Assembly (NCBI GenBank): GCA_023436585.1
Contig: JAEZIN010000017.1
Coordinates: 1-53,332 of the forward strand
Direction: 5' to 3'
Length of the DNA stretch: 53,332 nt
DNA from: Bacillota bacterium
GTDB taxonomy: Bacteria > Bacillota > Clostridia > Christensenellales > Aristaeellaceae
In this document: piece by piece, positions 50,452-53,332 of the stretch
Position numbering within the stretch: position 1 is the first letter of the stretch
Layout: every line of letters starts with the position of its first letter
The notes under the pieces: model-generated
Told to the model about the DNA's origin: nothing
The model's input: only the letters and a program-made list of their open reading frames with translations
The model's database searches: none
Translations under genes and position numbers: made by a program

Positions 50452-51261
50452 ATGCTAAAGAAAATACACAAGGCGGCGCGCGTTATAGAGGAAGCCTGCG
50501 GGCGGGCCGAAATCGGCGTAATCCTGGGTAGTGGCCTGGGGGATTACGCCAAGGCCATGAAGGATTCTGAATCGCTGCCCTACAGTGATATCCCCGGCTT
50601 CCCGGAATCCACGGTGCCGGGCCACGCGGGCATGTGGCATTCGGGGGTATTGCACGGCAAAGCCGTATGCATGATGCAGGGCCGCTTCCATGCCTATGAA
50701 GGCTTTGATCTGGAGGAGGTGACCATGCCTGTCCGTGTCATGGCGCTGCTGGGCGTGAAAACACTCATCGTCACCAATGCCGCCGGCGGCGTCAACCTTG
50801 ATTTTCATGCGGGAGACCTGATGCAAATCACCGATTTCATCAATTTCTCAGGTCGCAATCCCCTGCGCGGCCCGAATCTTAATGAATTCGGCCCGCGGTT
50901 TCCCGATATGTCCTATGCTTACGACCGGGACCTGGCCGCGCTGGCTCATCAAAAGGCCGGGGAGCTGGGCATTAAGCTGCAAAAAGGTGTGTACTGCTGG
51001 TTCAACGGTCCCAGCTATGAAACCCCGGCAGAGATACGCATGGCCAGAATCCTGGGCGCTGATGCCGTGGGCATGTCCACCGTGCCGGAAACCATCGTGG
51101 CCCGCCACTGCGGCATGAGGGTACTGGGCCTAAGCTGCATCACCAATATGGCGGCAGGCATACTGGAAACGCCGCTTGCCCATGACGAGGTCGTGGCCAC
51201 TGGCGAGCGCGTAAAGGATACCTTCCGCACGCTCGTCGACGCGGTGATCAGGGACATGTAG
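50452..51261 (+). CDS. punA: Purine nucleoside phosphorylase
   Basis: A 269-residue enzyme of the trimeric PNP class that splits inosine and guanosine with phosphate. Visible motifs are the phosphate loop ILGSGLGDYAKAM, PGHAGMWHSG, GRFHAYEGFDLEEV, VTNAAGGVN, the base-binding WFNGPSYETPAEIRM and ITNMAAGI. The product, ribose 1-phosphate, is the substrate of DeoB from the gene just upstream, in the same operon. The start follows a GGAGG site. The Glu in SYETPAE and the Asn in ITNMAA agree with 6-oxopurine specificity known for the family. Confidence 0.95.
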   Translation: MLKKIHKAARVIEEACGRAEIGVILGSGLGDYAKAMKDSESLPYSDIPGFPESTVPGHAGMWHSGVLHGKAVCMMQGRFHAYEGFDLEEVTMPVRVMALLGVKTLIVTNAAGGVNLDFHAGDLMQITDFINFSGRNPLRGPNLNEFGPRFPDMSYAYDRDLAALAHQKAGELGIKLQKGVYCWFNGPSYETPAEIRMARILGADAVGMSTVPETIVARHCGMRVLGLSCITNMAAGILETPLAHDEVVATGERVKDTFRTLVDAVIRDM

Positions 51262-51346
51262 ATATGCCAAAAAATCCCATGCCTTTTCCCGGCCATGTCA
51301 GGGCATGATAAGAACGCATACCGCTGACTTGGGAAGGGGATACATC

Positions 51347-52504
51347 ATGGGTAAAGGAATGCGATTCTTTTCGGCGCTTTTGGCCGTCTTGCTCATCATA
51401 CCCGCGGCAGGGGCCGCGCCGCTGGAGACGGGGGAATCCGTTCCCCTTACTTCGCCTTCCATTATATTGGCGGAGGTATCCACAGGCACTGTCATATTCG
51501 AAAAAAACGCGGATGATAAACGCCAGGTGGCTTCCATTACCAAGCTGATGACGGCGCTGCTTTTGCTGGAGGACATCAACAGCGGCGCGGTTTCGCTTAC
51601 CGATCAGGTGACGATATCCAAGAACGCCGCTTCAGCCAAGGGCAGCCAGGCGCTTTTGGATGCCGGTGCCGCCTATCCGCTGGAAACGCTGATGCAGGCC
51701 ACCATCATGGCCAGCGCCAACGATGCGGCCATCGCGCTGGCGGAGCACACGTCCGGTACGGAGCAGACATTTGTGGACCGCATGAATGCCCGCGCGGCCG
51801 AGCTTGGCATGACAAGTACCCATTATGTCAACTGCACAGGCTTGCCCCAGGATGGGCAGTATACCACCGCCAGGGATGTGATGACGCTCTCCTGTGAGAT
51901 TGGCAAGCATCCATCCTATCATAAATACGCCAGTGTATGGATTGATACATTAAAGCACCCCAGCGGCCGTGTAACCGACCTCACCAATACCAACCGCTTG
52001 GTGCGCTTTTATGAGGGATGCGACGGATTCAAGACAGGCTCTACAGACGAAGCCAAGTTCTGCGTCAGCGCGACTGCAGAAAAGAATGGCATGCGGCTTG
52101 TCGCGGTGGTCCTTGGCAACCCCAAGAGCCAGACCCGGTTTGATGAGGCCAGGGCCATGCTGGATTATGGCTTTGCCACTTACCGCAGAATCACTATCGC
52201 CAGGGAGGGTGACCTACTGGGCCAGCAGGTGCCGGTAACCAGAGGATCAAGGGATATGGTAGATACGGCGCTGGGCAGCGGACTATCAATGCTGCTGCGC
52301 TCCGGTCAGGAAAAGCAGCTGGCCATGGAGGTAGAGCTTCCGGAATCGGTACAGGCACCGGTTCTCAAAGGCGATACGCTGGGGACCGTGCGCATTTTAC
52401 TGGACGGCAAGGTAATCGCCAGGCTCAACTGTGTGGCAGCTCAAGATGTCCGCTTGCCGGGCTTCCTGGAAGGGTTTATCAAGATATTGGATACTTGGCG
52501 GTAG
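51347..52504 (+). CDS. D-alanyl-D-alanine carboxypeptidase (DacF-like, penicillin-binding protein)
   Basis: A 385-residue exported enzyme that trims the last D-alanine from peptidoglycan. Residues 1-23 form a signal peptide. The peptidase S11 domain (about 33-270) has the catalytic S63-x-x-K66 in ASITKLM, S123-A-N125 in MASANDAA and K229-T-G231 in GFKTGST. A PBP5-type C-terminal beta domain follows (about 290-365), and the ending GFLEGFIKIL looks like an amphipathic membrane-binding helix. Closest in layout to DacF/DacB, which act in vegetative wall or spore cortex. The start at 51347 has GGGAAGGGGA six bases upstream; the frame is open to 51305. It stands 85 bases after punA. Confidence 0.92.
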   Translation: MGKGMRFFSALLAVLLIIPAAGAAPLETGESVPLTSPSIILAEVSTGTVIFEKNADDKRQVASITKLMTALLLLEDINSGAVSLTDQVTISKNAASAKGSQALLDAGAAYPLETLMQATIMASANDAAIALAEHTSGTEQTFVDRMNARAAELGMTSTHYVNCTGLPQDGQYTTARDVMTLSCEIGKHPSYHKYASVWIDTLKHPSGRVTDLTNTNRLVRFYEGCDGFKTGSTDEAKFCVSATAEKNGMRLVAVVLGNPKSQTRFDEARAMLDYGFATYRRITIAREGDLLGQQVPVTRGSRDMVDTALGSGLSMLLRSGQEKQLAMEVELPESVQAPVLKGDTLGTVRILLDGKVIARLNCVAAQDVRLPGFLEGFIKILDTWR

Positions 52505-52510
52505 TCACCT

Positions 52511-52578
52511 TTACAATGAGGGGTTTCCTATACAGAAAACGAGCTGTGGAGTAATTCCGCAGCTCGTTTTCATTGTAA
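52511..52578. terminator. Extended palindromic bidirectional terminator
   Basis: The inner arms GAAAACGAGCTG (52535-52546) and CAGCTCGTTTTC (52560-52571) are exact inverses, with GGA/TCC pairing in the loop and T-runs in both directions. An outer pair, TTACAATGA (52511-52519) and TCATTGTAA (52570-52578), is also exact and overlaps the inner right arm by two bases. It separates the convergent dacF-like and MazG-like genes. Confidence 0.8.
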
Positions 52579-52654
52579 GGGGGAATTGAACTTCAAGTAA
52601 GCTAAGCGTTATTACCGTATGCAAGACGATGTGTTTTGCAGCATTTGCTATCCT

Positions 52655-52975
52655 TTATGCCTCAATGACTTCTTCCAGCAAAATACCTTTGTCAAAACCG
52701 CCACGCTGTTGTTTCTTGTTCAGACGCATATTCTCCAGTTCATACCAAGCGTATCCTGTACAATCAACCAAACCATGCATTACCTCCAGCAGGTCGGCCA
52801 GTTCTTCCAGGGATTCGCTTTGCAGGTATTCAGCCATTTCTTCCTGAAGCTTTTCCTGAAGATAATGCACCTTTTCCTTCGGATCAATCAGCTTTGTAAC
52901 AGCTTGCCTTCCGGATGACGCAATAATATCAGGGATCAAATCTCGGACAAGCTTTTGGTAGACAATACGCTTCAT
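52655..52975 (-). CDS. MazG-like/house-cleaning nucleotide pyrophosphohydrolase
   Basis: A 106-residue all-helical protein. The MazG-type metal-binding pattern is visible as EKLQEEMAEYL followed by EELADLLEVMHGL, with acidic residues at the spacing used for Mg2+. The start MKRIVYQKLVRDLIPDII and length match the small phosphoribosyl-ATP pyrophosphohydrolase-like group thought to remove abnormal NTPs. The C-terminal half (KKQQRGGFDKGILLEEV) is also usual for this group. The substrate is not known. Its start overlaps the end of the transporter gene by four bases (ATGA), so it is translated after it. Confidence 0.82.
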   Translation of the reverse strand: MKRIVYQKLVRDLIPDIIASSGRQAVTKLIDPKEKVHYLQEKLQEEMAEYLQSESLEELADLLEVMHGLVDCTGYAWYELENMRLNKKQQRGGFDKGILLEEVIEA

Positions 52976-53332
52976 AGCAACTCCTCTTGTTTACTAGTTT
53001 CTCTTTGATATGTTTTATCTCGCGAGGGTATCTTCTTTTTGAACTGAATGGATAGGATGGCGCCAAACACGATCAAAATCGCGATGATCTGATGGACGCT
53101 GAAAGAACGGTTGAACACAAACAAGTCCAGCAAAGCGATTTCAATGAGCATGAAATTATTGATGCTGCTGCTTTCAAAGGCTGTCAGATGTTTCTGGCTA
53201 TGTGTCCACAGAGAAAAGCCTAATGCGCCGCTGACCAAGCTCAAATAAGCGAGTATGAGCAACAACCGATATGTGATGGTCGGTATCCCTTCCATCGCAA
53301 TTCCGGCGGCCAACAAAACAAAAGCCCCAACA
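52972..53332 (-). CDS. EamA/DMT-family transporter, C-terminal part (5' end outside window)
   Basis: The frame is open to the window edge, giving 120 residues of the C-terminal half of a ten-helix drug/metabolite transporter. Three hydrophobic helices are clear: ITYRLLLILAYLSLVSGALG, SSINNFMLIEIALLDLFVF and VHQIIAILIVFGAILSI. A positively charged tail (KKKIPSRDKTYQ) follows. The SxALGFSLWTHSQKHL element matches the usual end of the second EamA repeat. The substrate cannot be told. The gene overlaps the pyrophosphohydrolase gene by four bases. A TTG at 53316 is open as a start but lies inside a membrane helix, so it is not likely to be the true start. Confidence 0.8.
   Translation of the reverse strand, partial: VGAFVLLAAGIAMEGIPTITYRLLLILAYLSLVSGALGFSLWTHSQKHLTAFESSSINNFMLIEIALLDLFVFNRSFSVHQIIAILIVFGAILSIQFKKKIPSRDKTYQRETSKQEELL

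Overview
The window comes from the chromosome of a motile, endospore-forming, GC-rich member of the Firmicutes, most likely class Clostridia. Three spore genes support this (spoIIP, a pdaB-like deacetylase and the small acid-soluble protein gene tlp). So do the Gram-positive order yerC-pcrA-ligA, strong AAGGAGG ribosome binding sites, many TTG/GTG starts, and a CheD/CheV-containing chemotaxis set. No insertion sequence, prophage, CRISPR array or rRNA was seen.

Positions 1-7802 are a flagellar block: the 3' end of one flagellin and a complete second flagellin, an HD-GYP phosphodiesterase and a CheY-like regulator on +. Facing them on - is fliD-fliS-(flgN/fliT-like)-motA-motB, read from a sigma-28-like promoter. 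Positions 8112-9488 encode a protein built of three copies of one beta-sandwich-like domain. It is followed by a 540-base gene-free stretch with an unusual ATGC-rich palindrome cluster.

Positions 10028-19000 hold housekeeping and sporulation genes: a double-OB SSB-like protein with a PdaB-like deacetylase, a GNAT acetyltransferase, a type IIA topoisomerase B-A pair with a good promoter, and DUF1614-spoIIP. Positions 19151-24162 are yerC-pcrA-ligA and a tRNA-Leu(CAA) with its own promoter and terminator.

Positions 24331-44854 form a chemosensory island. A MalT/LuxR-type STAND regulator with a promoter and dyad operator-like site is followed by a terminator, then cheA-cheW-cheR-cheB-cheD, a receiver protein with a DUF2442-like C-terminus, five chemoreceptor genes in tandem and cheV. 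The receptors have different sensor parts (two related four-helix-bundle types, one helical type with five 31-residue repeats, two Cache types) but nearly identical signalling tips. Three of the five end in the same short tail motifs, ISLLKEP-like and terminal LGKY. CheA/CheW/CheV would couple receptors to CheY-type output acting on the flagellar motor; CheR, CheB and CheD would run adaptation.

Positions 44901-53332 carry a membrane-anchored alpha/beta hydrolase, a secreted lamin-tail/CotH protein, tlp, the nucleoside salvage pair deoB-punA, a DacF-like DD-carboxypeptidase, a MazG-like pyrophosphohydrolase and the 3' part of an EamA transporter gene. All calls come from reading the sequence; no database search was made.
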